From Hymenopus coronatus (Eukaryota; Arthropoda; Insecta; Mantodea; Hymenopodidae), in the NCBI GenBank assembly GCA_030762935.1, contig CM060897.1, positions 107,536,176 to 107,600,175 on the forward strand: a DNA stretch of 64,000 nt. Direction: 5' to 3'. The position numbers and the translations under genes are program-made. This document shows, in pieces, positions 1-10,659 of the stretch. A model generated the notes under the pieces. The model had not been told where the DNA came from. It searched no databases and saw nothing but the letters and a program-made list of their open reading frames with translations. Position 1 is the stretch's first letter; each line of letters starts with the position of its first letter.

Positions 1-906
1 TCCGAAACACTATAGTACCAACCATGAGGTGCACGAACCCACCGAGGTTCGAAGTCTGTTTGTACCACTTTACGCTCGCACAGCTTTGCCGCTCTGTCCT
101 CTTGTCCAAGTATGAGTGCCAGGGTACAACTGAAACCGGTGTCGTCCAAAGTGATATCCGCTGGGCAAAGAAAGGTATCACCACGTCTTCTGCAGTCTTC
201 AAGGATACGCCCCGAGTGTATCTCCGCTGCTTTGTCTTTCAGTTTGGAAACAAGCATCAGCTCTGAAGGCCTAGACACCTCTAAGTACACCCTAGCCGTT
301 GGATGATATGCAGGGAAGGGGTGAGGCTCATAAAGATCGAAAACACGGCCATCTGCTTTAAATGGAAGTTGGATATACACAGTAATAGAAGTAGCATTGG
401 CTATTGCGTGAACCGATGCATATATATAGTAGGCATATACGTCATCCTCTCTTAACTCAGTGAGTGGTCGAACACTACCAGAGAACTGATCCTTTGCGGT
501 TCGGAGGATGCTAACCAACTCTGACGGCGTCACCAAATTTGGGCTTAGTCTCCCATTGGCCAAAGCTATCATAGCTTCCAGGATATCCTTTAGGAAACTG
601 TCTAGATCTTCGATGACCGTCCCAAGCGTTCTAAGACCCGAATTGATTATGTCAGTGTCGAAGCTTCTACTCACTGTTATATTTGCAATAATGTCGACGT
701 TCCTTTTAATCCTGTCCTCAAGTGTAGTGAGAATTGTCAAAGTCTTGTTAGGGACACTGGCAGGAAAACCACGTGAATCGCTCGCCATTTCGAACAGCCC
801 CAGTGATCTCTTTCGACGACGGCGACCTTTTGTTGGTAGCATATTTTTGAACAAAACCGCTTTGGAGGCCACATTTAGTGCTCTATTCTCGTGTACACTG
901 GTCTCT
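1..906 (-). CDS. Env/baculovirus-F-like glycoprotein gene, main exon (3' part outside window)
   Basis: The minus strand is open from position 906 to the window edge, 301 complete codons without a stop. The exon starts after a strong acceptor (a long T run, then CCTTCCAG). It shows a polybasic furin-type site RRRRKR (807-824) followed by S-L-G-L-F, N-glycosylation sequons (NKT, NIT, NAT), a heptad-like helical stretch, the motif LSPNLVTPSEL (about 525-555), and a Cys cluster around CRRRGDTFLC (about 162-197). This layout matches the fusion glycoproteins of the baculovirus F and errantivirus Env type, which mediate membrane fusion. The assignment is from motif memory, not a search. The membrane anchor would lie left of the window. 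No stop or frameshift is seen, so the gene may be retained by the host. An endogenous retrovirus remnant is the alternative, but no gag or pol lies beside it. Confidence 0.7.
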
Positions 907-909
907 CTG

Positions 910-1610
910 GAAGGAAAAAAAAAAAAAAAAACACATTTTAATATGAAATGTAAACTAGATAGTTCCAAACTCACAAATCCTTTAGTATCTCTAATACATC
1001 AAGACAAATGTTACAGTTTTCTGAAAATAAGCATTTAGAATAAATATAAATGGAAGCTCCCAGGATTTGTCTTATAGGCACGACTAGTGGTTCGGCATTT
1101 ATGTGTAACTACAGAAAACTCTACAACAGAGGACGTGCCAACTATGACGTGAACTCCCATTTATATTTGAACACCCGATATTACATCTGATTGTATATAA
1201 ATAAGAAACACAATAGGCTTTTTATTGCAAATGTTGATACAGTTGGAGTAACATTTCCATTTAGTAAGTTTTCTAAAGTATTGCGTTGAGTAAATTACGT
1301 TTTCAGCAGAAGAGAAAAGGTTAGCTTTCGCAGTTACCCAATTGTTTATCTAAACAGCCCACAGGGGCACATTTTTCTGAAAACTAGCTACTATTGTTCA
1401 CGACTGTAGTTTTTCTTTTCTTTTTTTTTTACATGGGATTTTTAGAATTCAAATGTAGCAATGACCAATCGTATACCAACCATAATTATTGACGCTACAA
1501 CCTGTATACAATAAACTATTAGAATAGAAATATAACGAGCATTATTGGGATATACTAGGAAGTTGAAAACATCTCGATAGGTATATAGAATGTCAGCTTC
1601 CTGGGAAAAT
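910..1610. other. Intron sequence, no feature seen
   Basis: This AT-rich stretch lies inside the intron that ends at 907. Apart from the T-rich acceptor tract of the Env/F-like gene (about 909-930) I see no open frame, repeat copy or structure in it. Confidence 0.5.
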
Positions 1611-1631
1611 CGCGTTTTAATAAATTGAAGT

Positions 1632-1716
1632 TAAGCGGTCTTTTACGCCCAATTTAGAATGGGACGCTGAGAACCACAGTAGTTAAAGAGCGTCCATAAG
1701 TAATTCGCCATTTCCA
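1632..1716 (+). mobile_element. SINE-Q, 5'-truncated copy with 17-bp target duplication
   Basis: Only the 3' tail of the family is present (AGAATGGGACGCTGAGAACC ... AAAGAGCGTCCATAA). It is flanked by perfect copies of TTTTAATAAATTGAAGT at 1,615-1,631 and 1,717-1,733. This is the signature of LINE-machinery retrotransposition with 5' truncation. Confidence 0.9.
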
Positions 1717-2221
1717 TTTTAATAAATTGAAGTGATGAGGTACAACTAATACAAGTGACGTTTTATACCAAAAACATTTAGTGCGCATTTGGTGAGTTAA
1801 AGCGTGTTTCTCTTTAGAGGAAAAGAAGCGCAGGTGATTTACTGCATTCTGTAATGAAAGTTTAAGCTCCAAGACCATGTCCTGCGTTTAGAATACAGGT
1901 GGTACAAGTGAAATTGCGGCTGAAAGAAGAATTACTGTTCTCCTACATGAAGCTTCAGGTATGTACTTTTCTGAAAGTGCAGTGTAGTGAAAATATGATA
2001 ATGAGCGTATTCTAAGAGTGCTTATAGTAATGCTTAATGCAAGTTTAAACATGCCCGTGTAAAACCAGTTCTTGTTTGCTGTGGCAGCTTGTGCTGAGTC
2101 CTGAGAGATCCATTTTATACAGTAGATATCTGTAATGCACATGCATATTATGTGACGAACATGAAGTGAAATATTAAGTAAATATTCAGCCAACCATCAT
2201 AATTCATAACGTTAATACATT

Positions 2222-2484
2222 GTTTTTTGTAATTATAACCTAACAAATGCAATCATATTTTTTTGGATAGTGTTTAACGCCCACTTTTTACTACATGTGA
2301 CATCGCAGGCGATGACACTGATATCTAATGGAATGAAGATGCGATGGCGGGGGAATCTGGAGAACCCGGAGAAAACCCGCCCCTGCGCTGCTTTCTCCAC
2401 CACAAATCCCACATGCCGTCACCTGGGATCGATCCCAGGCCGCTTTGGTGATCAAATCTCTCGGCCACGACGCGGCCTTGTAAT
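2222..2484 (-). mobile_element. SINE-S copy
   Basis: The copy reads from a tRNA-like head at its right end to the tail GTGTTTAACGCCC at its left, in minus orientation. Near-identical CATAA(C/T)GTTAATACAT at about 2,206-2,221 and 2,485-2,500 is a likely 16-bp target duplication with one mismatch. Short open frames here are not genes. Confidence 0.8.
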
Positions 2485-2557
2485 CATAATGTTAATACAT
2501 GTATCATGTGAGAGATGCTTCTCTTTTAGATGTTAGATGCACAGAAACAGATCTGAA

Positions 2558-4287
2558 AGGCTATATAGTGGATAGAGAAGTATTGCATTCCACCTAAAAA
2601 TTCGATATTCGAGATTTCACTGGAAATATATGTTTTGAGGTTCTCTGAGTCCTAAAAAAAAGCATTTTTAGCAAAAGGTCCACGTGTTATTTGTCTGTGG
2701 ACAGCATAGCTAAAAAACAAAAGTACAGTTAAAAACAAAACTTGGCATTTATCTTTAGTATCTTCCAAGGATGCAACACGAAGATTTTCAAAACAAATCT
2801 TCCCCACAAACTCCCCTTCACATGGAAAATTCTTTTAAATTTTGTTTTTCTCAAAAACGCTCTAACGATTTTGATTAAAATACGTTTATTAAAGATATTT
2901 ACATCCAATTAAACTGTATATTTTAAATTTTCTGGGAATAGCCTCTACTGATCTCTTTATTCTGGATGAGTTTTGCAGAATTTTGCACAAGGTTAAACCG
3001 TAAAAGATAGACAAAACATCTGATGTGTTCCATTCACTTGACTTTCTCTACATCTCTGCAACAAATTATTCTTAAAAAGCTCTTGCTTCTATTTACTTCA
3101 TGCTAATCGAGAAAAAAATAGAAAAATAGTCTTATTACTTGCTTCCTTGTACGTAGAAGCGAAATAAGGGAGTAGCATAGGCTAAAGTTATAATCAAAAG
3201 TGGGTTGCTATGTGACTGAAATTCCATTGTTTGTATGGACAGGAAAATTCCTGTATGAGAAAACTATGTTTTTCAAAGCTGAAACCAAAAACAAGGAATA
3301 TCTAAAAACGATCAACTCCAAAAAAACAATGTATATAGCATAAATTGTGTGTTTTAACATGCTCTACATGTTTTGTGTGGTAAGTTTTTGTCCATCGCTT
3401 ACGGTTTAGCAGTTATGCAAAATTCCGCAAAATTCAATCAGAATAAAGTAGTTTTCAGAGACTATTCCCAGAAAATTCAAGATATACATTCTATTTGTCA
3501 GGTAAATATATTTAGTATATGATACTTTAATAAAAATCGTTGGCTTTTTAAGAAAATCACAATTTTCGAAAAAAGTTCCACGGTAGTTTTTTCTCAAAAT
3601 CTTCGTGTCGCTTGCCTGGAAGATACTAAACTTAAATACGAAGTTTGGTATTTTACCAACTTTTCGTTTTTGAGTTATCGTGTTCACAGACGGACACACA
3701 CACACACACACACGGGCCTTTTTCTGAAAATACTTTATTTGGATACAGGGGACGCTAAAACATATATTTCCGGTGAAATCTCGGTATCGAATTTTTGGTG
3801 GAGTGCAATACCTTCTCTATACACTATGTACATAGTACGTGTAGAGAAAGTAAAACGTACTGCATAAAAATGTACATCTCGTTAAAACGCACAATTTATG
3901 TCGTATGTTTTTGTTGTTTTTTTTTTTTTATTATTTTTTATGTAGAACTGATATATTCTTTGATATCGGTTTAAATTTAAAACTATTTAAACTTTTCTCA
4001 AACGGGAAGTGATATAATGTTTCATCTCATGGGTTTTATTGCAGACCATGCAAAGCGAACCAACTTCAATTGTTTCACATAGGACCAGATTTTAAAAGAT
4101 TTGACTACCAATTTAGCGTAGTGTGTTCCCTTATATCCCTTCTACTTACAAGGAATCAAGTAATAAGACAATTTCTGCTAATGTTTGCCTTGATTAGCAT
4201 GTCGTAGATAAAAGAATAAAATTTTGTAAGGAAAGTTACTTGTGTAACAGCTAAAGAAAGTCATATGAATGGAACACATCAGATTTT
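2558..4287 (-). mobile_element. Rep-1 copy split by a nested Rep-1
   Basis: A minus-strand copy begins near 2,558 with the right-end region, is interrupted at 3,018 by a plus copy, resumes at 3,857 and ends with the left-end sequence (AATGGAACACATCAGA) near 4,287. It lies in an intron of the Env/F-like gene. Confidence 0.85.
3019..3851 (+). mobile_element. Rep-1, full-length nested reference copy
   Basis: This 833-bp copy sits inside another Rep-1, so both ends are visible. Left end: TCTGATGTGTTCCATTCAC, then ACTTTCTCTACA. Right end: a palindromic ACTATGTACATAGT region, then TGTAGAGAAAGT. The 11-12 bp inverted repeat is therefore about 22 bp inside the left end but terminal at the right. AAAAC at 3,013-3,017 and 3,852-3,856 is the target duplication. 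A short (CA)n tract lies at about 3,694-3,712. No protein is encoded. The class is unassigned: the asymmetric ends, the end palindrome and the internal microsatellite recall Helentron-related elements, but those should not duplicate their target. Confidence 0.85.
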
Positions 4288-4419
4288 TAATAAAGCGGAA
4301 GTTGAGTTGACACGTGTCTTAGGGGAAGGCAGGAGCGTTTATTTCGGAGGAAAACAAGGTAAACTAAGTTTAAGATGAGGCAATCAGAAGGCAGGATAAA
4401 AAAAAAAAAAAAAAAAAAA

Positions 4420-5285
4420 CCTGGTGTGTTCCATTCACATGACTTTCTTCACATCTCTCTAACAAATTATTGTTATAAGCTTATTCTTCTATCCTCTTCA
4501 AGCTAATCGAGATAAACACTAGAAGAAACGGTCGTATTACTTAGTTCCTTATAAGTAGAAGGGAAATAAGGGAGTGCACTAGGCTAAACTGACATTCACT
4601 TGTTTAAAAATGTGGTGGTTCACTTGCAATCGGTTTCGGTTTCTTTGCGTGACCAAAATTGACAAGTTCCTGTATGAGAAATAAAAATTAAAACTGAAAC
4701 CAATAACAAGAAATGTCTCGAAAACGGTCAACTCCAGGGAAAAAATGTATATGACATAAATTCTGTGTTTTAAGAAGCTTTACATTTTTTATCTAGTAAG
4801 ATTTGTCTAGCTCTTACGGTTTACTAGTTATGTAAAATTAAAAAAAAAAATCATCCAGAATAAAGAAGTCTTTAGAGGATGTTCCCAGAAAATTCAATGC
4901 CATGTAAATATCTTAAATATAACGAAATGTAATCAAAATCGTTAGAGCCATTTATGAGAAAATCAAAATTTTCGAAAAATTTTCCGTGTAAAGGGTAGTT
5001 GGAGTGGGGGGGATTTTCTTGAAAATCTTCGTGTCGTATCCTTAGATGATACTGAACTTAAATACCAAGTTTGGTTTTTTGTTTTTGAGCTATGCTGCCC
5101 ACAGATATACACACACAGACTGCAAACACACTGAAGACACACATATGGCCATTTTTCAAAAATGCTTTTTTTTGGATTCAGGGGATCTCATAAAATATAT
5201 TTCCGGTAAAATCTCGGTTCGAATTTTTGGATGCAATACAATATCTTCTCTATACACTATGTAAGTAGTACGTGTAGAGAAGGAA
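4420..5285 (+). mobile_element. Rep-1, near full length
   Basis: The copy follows a 21-A run and reads from TGTGTTCCATTCACATGAC to GTGTAGAGAAGG. Its microsatellite position holds degenerate CA repeats. It lies in an intron of the Env/F-like gene. Confidence 0.85.
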
Positions 5286-5657
5286 AACAAGAGACACTAT
5301 ATTTGAAGTCAGGGGAACGCTAAAAGATTTTAGTCAGCCTAACAGAGTCGAATATGGCGAACGGATGCGGTGTATTTATGTTCCGAAATAACAGTTAACA
5401 GTTGCCTATCGCAAAACGCAAATTAAATAAATAATTACGCGGTGGGCATACGAAAAGTATATGTAAAGTAAGTGCAGTAAAATTAATAGGTATTTATGGA
5501 TTACTGTAGAGAAGAGGGATAATTATCAGGCCTTGGACAGTTTCCTAACGTTCCGCATCGTGTGTATTAGTATCTATGTGTTGTCATTTGAAAAATGCAG
5601 TGAAAAGAACCCGATTACTCATGTATCATTTATGAACATCCTTGATATTCCTGTCGG
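5286..5657. other. Intron sequence, no feature seen
   Basis: Apart from a few bases like the Rep-1 right-end region near 5,300, I see nothing interpretable here. Confidence 0.4.
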
Positions 5658-5935
5658 ACTCCATGGTGTAATGGTTACGATACTAACTCCATATACCCAA
5701 AGTCGCGGGTTCAAACCCCTTCGGAGGAAGATGGATTTTTTCGGGCGTAAAAATTCTTAGCATGGCTTTCGGATGGTTCCGTGTCGTAGATTTACGGCAT
5801 GCAAAAGAACCTCAATCCTCATAAAAGAGGCCTCTGAGCAAAATTAAGCGTTATTTCACGCCCAGTATAGAATGGGAGACGCTGAGAACCACAACAGTTA
5901 AAGAACGTCCTTAAAACTCAATTTCCATTTTCTTA
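5658..5935 (+). mobile_element. SINE-Q, full-length
   Basis: The head TCCATGGTGTAATGGTTA matches the 5' half of tRNA-Gln and carries the A box. The B box is GCGGGTTCAAACCC. A family body (AAAGAACCTC ... CTCTGAGCAAAATTAAG) and the tail with GACGCTGAGAACCAC follow. The head would carry an internal RNA polymerase III promoter. Confidence 0.85.
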
Positions 5936-6869
5936 ATATTTCTTCACCTCGCCAGTAACACCTGACCGACTGAGATATACAATAAAGCTTCACAGCCGAG
6001 GCAATTAATTTTAAAGGAATCATACACGCACTCAAGACTTAATTACACACCTCTCGTTACATTATTTTTATACACGGACCAAGTTACCGTCACACTTATT
6101 TATATTGAACAAAATATCGCAAGTCTAAATAGAAGTAGTGCAGGTCAGTAGATAGTTTCTGTAGTGAAAATTAAAGTAGAAAACTTTCTTTCAATTAAAA
6201 CCTGGATGTCACAGGAAACGATAAAGTTGCTACGTGGATCCCAATCAGCAAAGAAAAGCCATGGAAATACAATTCAAGTATTCTCCAAACCGTGAGAGTA
6301 TATAAAAGCAAATTTTAATAAGCACAATGTTGGTCACCCACAATGCAGCCTTTACATGAAGATGACATTAAAATGAAATGTGAAAAGTCGAAAAATCTTC
6401 AGGATCCTTCCAATTTAAGAGTTCTACAGTAATATACACCATTCCCAGAAACCAGTTATCATGGGTAGAGTTACCAAGAAGAGGATGTGGATAAAGAAAG
6501 GGTCAAGGAAGTCTGAAAAATGCAAAAAACAATGGTACAACATCCTGAGTATTGTTGCCACAGGAAGGCCATTCTTCAAGAGATGCTGTAGACGATGGTT
6601 GTGGTTCGTAAACAATGACTGTGAGGACATTATAAAAAGTGAGTACGAATAATCTTTCGTATGTGTTGGAGTCACATTATATATTTTCATTTTGTGTCTT
6701 TATTATTTACCTATTGTGATTTTCAACTTATTATATCAATTTTGGATTAAGCACTCACATATCCTTGTTTTATAATGAGCGTACATTATAAATAAAAATG
6801 TTTAAAATAGAGCATTCAAAGTAAAAGGTGTCTGCACAGGTAATTTGTACTTTAAAACTTTTAATTGAA
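5936..6869. other. Intron sequence with one short basic plus-strand frame
   Basis: The sequence is AT-rich and unassigned. A 63-codon plus-strand frame (6,461-6,652) is basic and Cys-containing and is followed by GTGAGT, but nothing else supports it as an exon. Confidence 0.35.
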
Positions 6870-7150
6870 ATTGAGTTTTAAGCATTTATAGACGCTCTTT
6901 AATTGGTGTGTTTCTCAGAGTCCCATTCTATATTGGGCGTGAAAAACATCTTAATTTTTCTTAGATGCCTCTTTATCAGGCTTGCTTGGGGTTCTTTTAC
7001 GTGCACGGGACCATCGGTTTTACTTCCCCTTCCAAGGAAGTCATGCTAAGGATTTTACGCCGGTAGAAATCCATCGTCCTTCGGTGGATTCGAACCCACG
7101 ACCTTCGGAACCAGAGGCTAGCATGTTACCTTTAAACTGCGGAGCACTAC
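6870..7150 (-). mobile_element. SINE-Q copy, minus strand
   Basis: The tail (GACGCTCTTTAATTGG on the plus strand) is at the left and the degenerate tRNA-like head with its B box complement (GGATTCGAACCC) is at the right. It lies in an intron of the Env/F-like gene. Confidence 0.85.
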
Positions 7151-7528
7151 CAAAATAAATAAATAATAAGATACAAGGAATACAAGCATTTTTAGTATAT
7201 TATAGAACATAAAGTAATTTCAAACATTACCTATAACTATACACAGACTCAATAATAATTATAATAAATATCTGATGGTTTGATAACCCACAGAATTTAT
7301 ACATGGGCAATTAACTTTGGCCGTCATTTATGAGTTTGCTCAAAAAAGCACTTATGCCACTAGTACTGTTTTCATAAATGCAAAACAGTAAAACGAAATA
7401 TTTAAAGAAATACTAAATGAAAGGAGAAACTCTTTTAAATACGTAATGCCGATGATGTGCCTCATAGTTAAATGAAATGCATGTTTGAATCCGAAATATG
7501 TATTCCAACTGAAATTATTGTTATTAAT

Positions 7529-7559
<31 letters not shown>

Positions 7560-7965
7560 CATCATATCGCAATCGATTTCTTTGTTTTGCTACAGAGGAA
7601 AATTAGTAGATTAGTGATTGATGTTTCCATAGCAGTAATTACGAGTAGAACCCACGGGTAAGGTGTTGGTTTCTGGCGCACATGAAAGCTTATTTTGCGA
7701 AAGCCTCAAACACGACAATTTGATTTGTTGTAATGTCCAGTGACGCTCTCTGCTCATTCACAGGAACTACACCGTAAAATCCCCACTTGCCTGTTGTTTA
7801 TTACTTGTTATTATGTTACCATAAGTGGCTTTAAGGTTTGTACGATAAATGTCGTGTTCTGCGTGTGAAATATTCCATGCCCCTTCAAGTCTGGATCATT
7901 CTTTTAGTCTTTTGAACTGAGACTGTCAATACTTGCACAGAAATGCTACAATCTTCAAATCCCTG
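7151..7965. other. Intron sequence with a TTA/ATT microsatellite
   Basis: A short (ATT)n tract lies at about 7,523-7,553. The rest is unassigned AT-rich sequence with no copy of the repeat families defined here. Confidence 0.5.
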
Positions 7966-7987
7966 TTACCACAAGAGTGTCACGTAC

Positions 7988-8204
7988 CTTTCAATTGTAT
8001 CTTTCACTTCACTGCTAGTTCTCAATTGGAAGACCATGCCTCGAAGTTGAGATAGCTGCATAGTTACACCCTGTAGTAAAGTTACGATTGCCTCAATGTT
8101 GATGGTGGCCACGGCCGTCCACGAATCTCCGCTCACGATCACCTCGCCCATATGACGTAACAGTATTCCAGATTCGATTGGATCTTCTTCTGTGTTTCCC
8201 AAAC
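7988..8204 (-). CDS. Env/F-like gene, second coding exon
   Basis: This 217-bp exon is bounded by an acceptor (TTTTAATTGCAG) and a donor (GTACGT). It accepts a one-base codon remainder and leaves two bases, which fits the exon at 13,908 upstream and the exon at 906 downstream. It encodes about 72 residues that would lie between the signal peptide and the cleavage site, including GEVIVSGDSWTAV and the Gln/Leu-rich stretch LLQGVTMQLSQL. That resembles the short membrane-distal subunit of F/Env proteins, where a 'G.v..s.W' block is followed by a helix. Further small exons in the flanking introns of roughly 5.7 and 7.1 kb cannot be excluded. Both introns contain Rep-1 and SINE copies. Confidence 0.6.
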
Positions 8205-8454
8205 CTGCAATTAAAAGTATTAGTGCAGGTAAGCATTGGTATTCCAGACATTAATCGAATAGACCTCTATAACTATTGCATGTACATATACTAAAGACTA
8301 TCAAAAAACCAAACCAGCAAACAAAATCTGAACAGCATAAATAAGATATACACAGATAAGAAGCGTCTGTTTGCGGAAATAGGTGGTGGTGGTTCGTGGC
8401 CAAATTATCTGGTAGGGCACAATTTTAAGACTGACTAAAATTAAAACTAAATTG

Positions 8455-9490
8455 AATGTTATTAATGGACGCTCTTTAACTGCTATGGTTCTAAGCGTCC
8501 CATTCTATTTTTGGCGCGAAAGATCACTTAATATTGCTCAGAGGCCTCTTTATCATGCTTGAGGGGTTTTTACTTTCTCCATACGCACTATGTACATAGT
8601 GTATAGAGAAAGTATTGCACTCCACCAAAAATTCGAAACCGAGATTTCATCGGAAATATATGTTTTAGGGTCCCCAATATCCAAAAAAAGCATTTTCACA
8701 AAAAGGTCCGTGTGTCTGTGAACACGATAACTCAAAAACGAAAAGTCGGTAAAATACCAAACTTGGTATTTAAGTTTAGTATCTTCCAGGGATGCGACAC
8801 GAAGATTTTGAGAAAAATCCCCCCACCCCCAACTACCCTTTACATGGAACTTTTTTCGAAAATGTTTATTTTCTCAAAAATGGCTCTAGCGATTTTGATT
8901 AAAATTTCGGATATTAAACATATTTACCTGACAAATGAAATGTATATCTTGAATTTTCTGGGAATAGCCTCTGAAGAGTAGTTTATTCTGGATGAATTTT
9001 ACTCAATTTTGAATGACTGCTAAACCGTAAGAGATGGACAAAAACTTACTGCACAAAAAAATGTAGAGCACTTTAAAGCACACATTTTATGTTATATACA
9101 CTTTTTTCGTGGAGTTCGTCGTTTTTGTGACATTCCTTATTTTTGGTTTCTGCTATGAAAAACGTATACTTTTCTCATACAGGAACTTGTCAACTCCTAT
9201 CCATATAAACAAAAGAACTTCATTGACATAGCAACCAGCTTTTGACTATCACTTTAACCTACGGTTGTCCCTTATTTCGCTCCTACTTACAAGGAAGCGA
9301 GTAATAAGACTATTTCTGCTAATTTTTTCTGATTTGCATAAAGTAAATGGAAGTATAAGCTTTTTAAGAATTATTTGTTACAGGGATATAGAAAGTCATG
9401 TGAATGGTACACATCAGATTTTTTTTTACGTGCCGTAAATCTACGACACGGTATCAGAGGCTAGCATGTTACCCCTAAATCACGGATGAC
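8455..9490 (-). mobile_element. SINE-Q interrupted by a Rep-1
   Basis: The tail half lies at 8,455-8,571 and the body resumes at about 9,428 with ACGTGCCGTAAATCTACG, separated by an inserted Rep-1. The T run at the insertion point is present on both sides. The right-hand part has also lost an internal segment of the family body. Confidence 0.85.
8572..9418 (-). mobile_element. Rep-1, full-length, inserted in a SINE-Q
   Basis: This 847-bp copy is bounded by ACTTTCTCC at the left and CACATCAGA at the right, with SINE sequence on both sides. It independently confirms the family ends and size and shows that a T run was the target. Confidence 0.9.
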
Positions 9491-9562
9491 GACAGGCTAA
9501 AATTAGTATATACTAAAAGCTATCAGTAGAAATGAAATGCTAATTTGTGTATTAGCACTAAC

Positions 9563-9601
9563 CTTTCTCTTTGTAGATGAAGTCCATCCTTCGATCCTTT
9601 G
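9563..9601 (-). CDS. Possible 39-nt cassette exon of the Env/F-like gene
   Basis: The minus strand has a pyrimidine-rich acceptor (GGTCTTTTTTCAAG) and, 39 bases later, a donor AAAG/GTTAGT. The segment is a multiple of three and stays open in the phase shared by the flanking coding exons, adding 13 mostly charged residues. It could be included or skipped without changing frame. The evidence is splice-site shape and phase only, so chance is a real alternative. Confidence 0.25.
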
Positions 9602-10230
9602 CTTGAAAAAAGACCGATTACTTTAAGTCAGAAACTGAACGCGACATATTACGAGAAATTTGAACACGAACTGTCACCTTCACTGTTCACCATATGTCAA
9701 CAACATTATCAGAGAGATGATCCTGCTGCAAATTAATGCATAGCTCGTTTTAACAGCTGATGCATTTGAGTTTAAGATTCCAGTCTTCAATACTACCTTA
9801 CACAACTTTAAGCTTATGTATGTCAAATACAACGTTCACAATGTTTCTTTTTACAAACGAAGCTCGCTTTTCTCAGAAAATTATGGGAATTACAATTAAA
9901 GTAAAGTAGATCGTGATCGTGATATTAATGTCTTAAGCATTTTCTTTGTAAGCAATTGTATACTTTACAAACCATTGTCTATCTTTCGCAACAGTGTTTA
10001 GGATTTTCCCTCTTAAGGGTAGTTTAAACACTGCCGTTTCTTTGAACGCTAGCAACTGATAAATCGGCATATTATTATTCTGCAGTTAATTTCACCAAAT
10101 TATTCTCCAGAACATTCGGATTATGTTTCATTAATATGTGAAATACATTCAAGGCAGTGTTTCATCACTTCTTTTCAGTTTACTCTTAAGGTGGATATTG
10201 TAACTCAGCACTCATTTTCAAAACACTATA
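9602..10230. other. Intron sequence, no feature seen
   Basis: AT-rich sequence between the candidate cassette exon and the perfect hairpin. No repeat copy or open frame was recognised. Confidence 0.5.
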
Positions 10231-10235
10231 GATCG

Positions 10236-10281
10236 TACTTGCGAGAGGTGATTAGTGGCTACTAATCACCTCTCGCAAGTA
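10236..10281. repeat. Perfect 21-bp hairpin
   Basis: The left arm, TACTTGCGAGAGGTGATTAGT, is 21 bp (10,236-10,256). It is followed by the loop GGCT and a perfect reverse complement (10,261-10,281). Such perfection in diverged intron sequence suggests a recent event or selection. Confidence 0.9.
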
Positions 10282-10659
10282 GGGTCTATTTTACTGTTTG
10301 TTCACGTCCATAATTTCAATAACTATTGGTTATTTGGCCTTTTCCTGTTTTCAAGTGAAGTTTCAAATGTACCGAAAATCTATTTCCTAGTAAACTTAGG
10401 GTAGTTACACAACACATTGCTTGTACGCCTTGAGCGTTGGCGCGCGAGCGTGCCTTGTCGTCTGCTTGGTACCAAGTACCAACATTGTAAATTTTTACCA
10501 CAAAAGCTTCTTTTTGTATATTTCATTCGGGAGGTTTATAGATCAACTTTGTTTTCAAATAAGAAGACATTCAAACTTAATAAATGTTTCTTATTATTTA
10601 CTCTTACACGTGAAGAGATCTCAAACTTTAATGTTTGCCTATTGTCGGCTCCTATTTTC

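Noticed and set aside
508..1038. Plus-strand 176-codon open frame
   Set aside because: It is antisense to the Env-like main exon, which has the better frame, splice site and protein motifs. Its last part reads through the acceptor tract.
3019..3851. Calling Rep-1 a Helitron outright
   Set aside because: The ends lack the TC...CTRR form, and nested copies show 5-6 bp target duplications, which Helitrons do not make. Only the resemblance to Helentron-type asymmetric ends was kept.
6461..6652. 63-codon basic plus-strand frame followed by GTGAGT
   Set aside because: It lies antisense in an intron, no acceptor or upstream exon was found and no motif is recognisable. Kept only as a remark.
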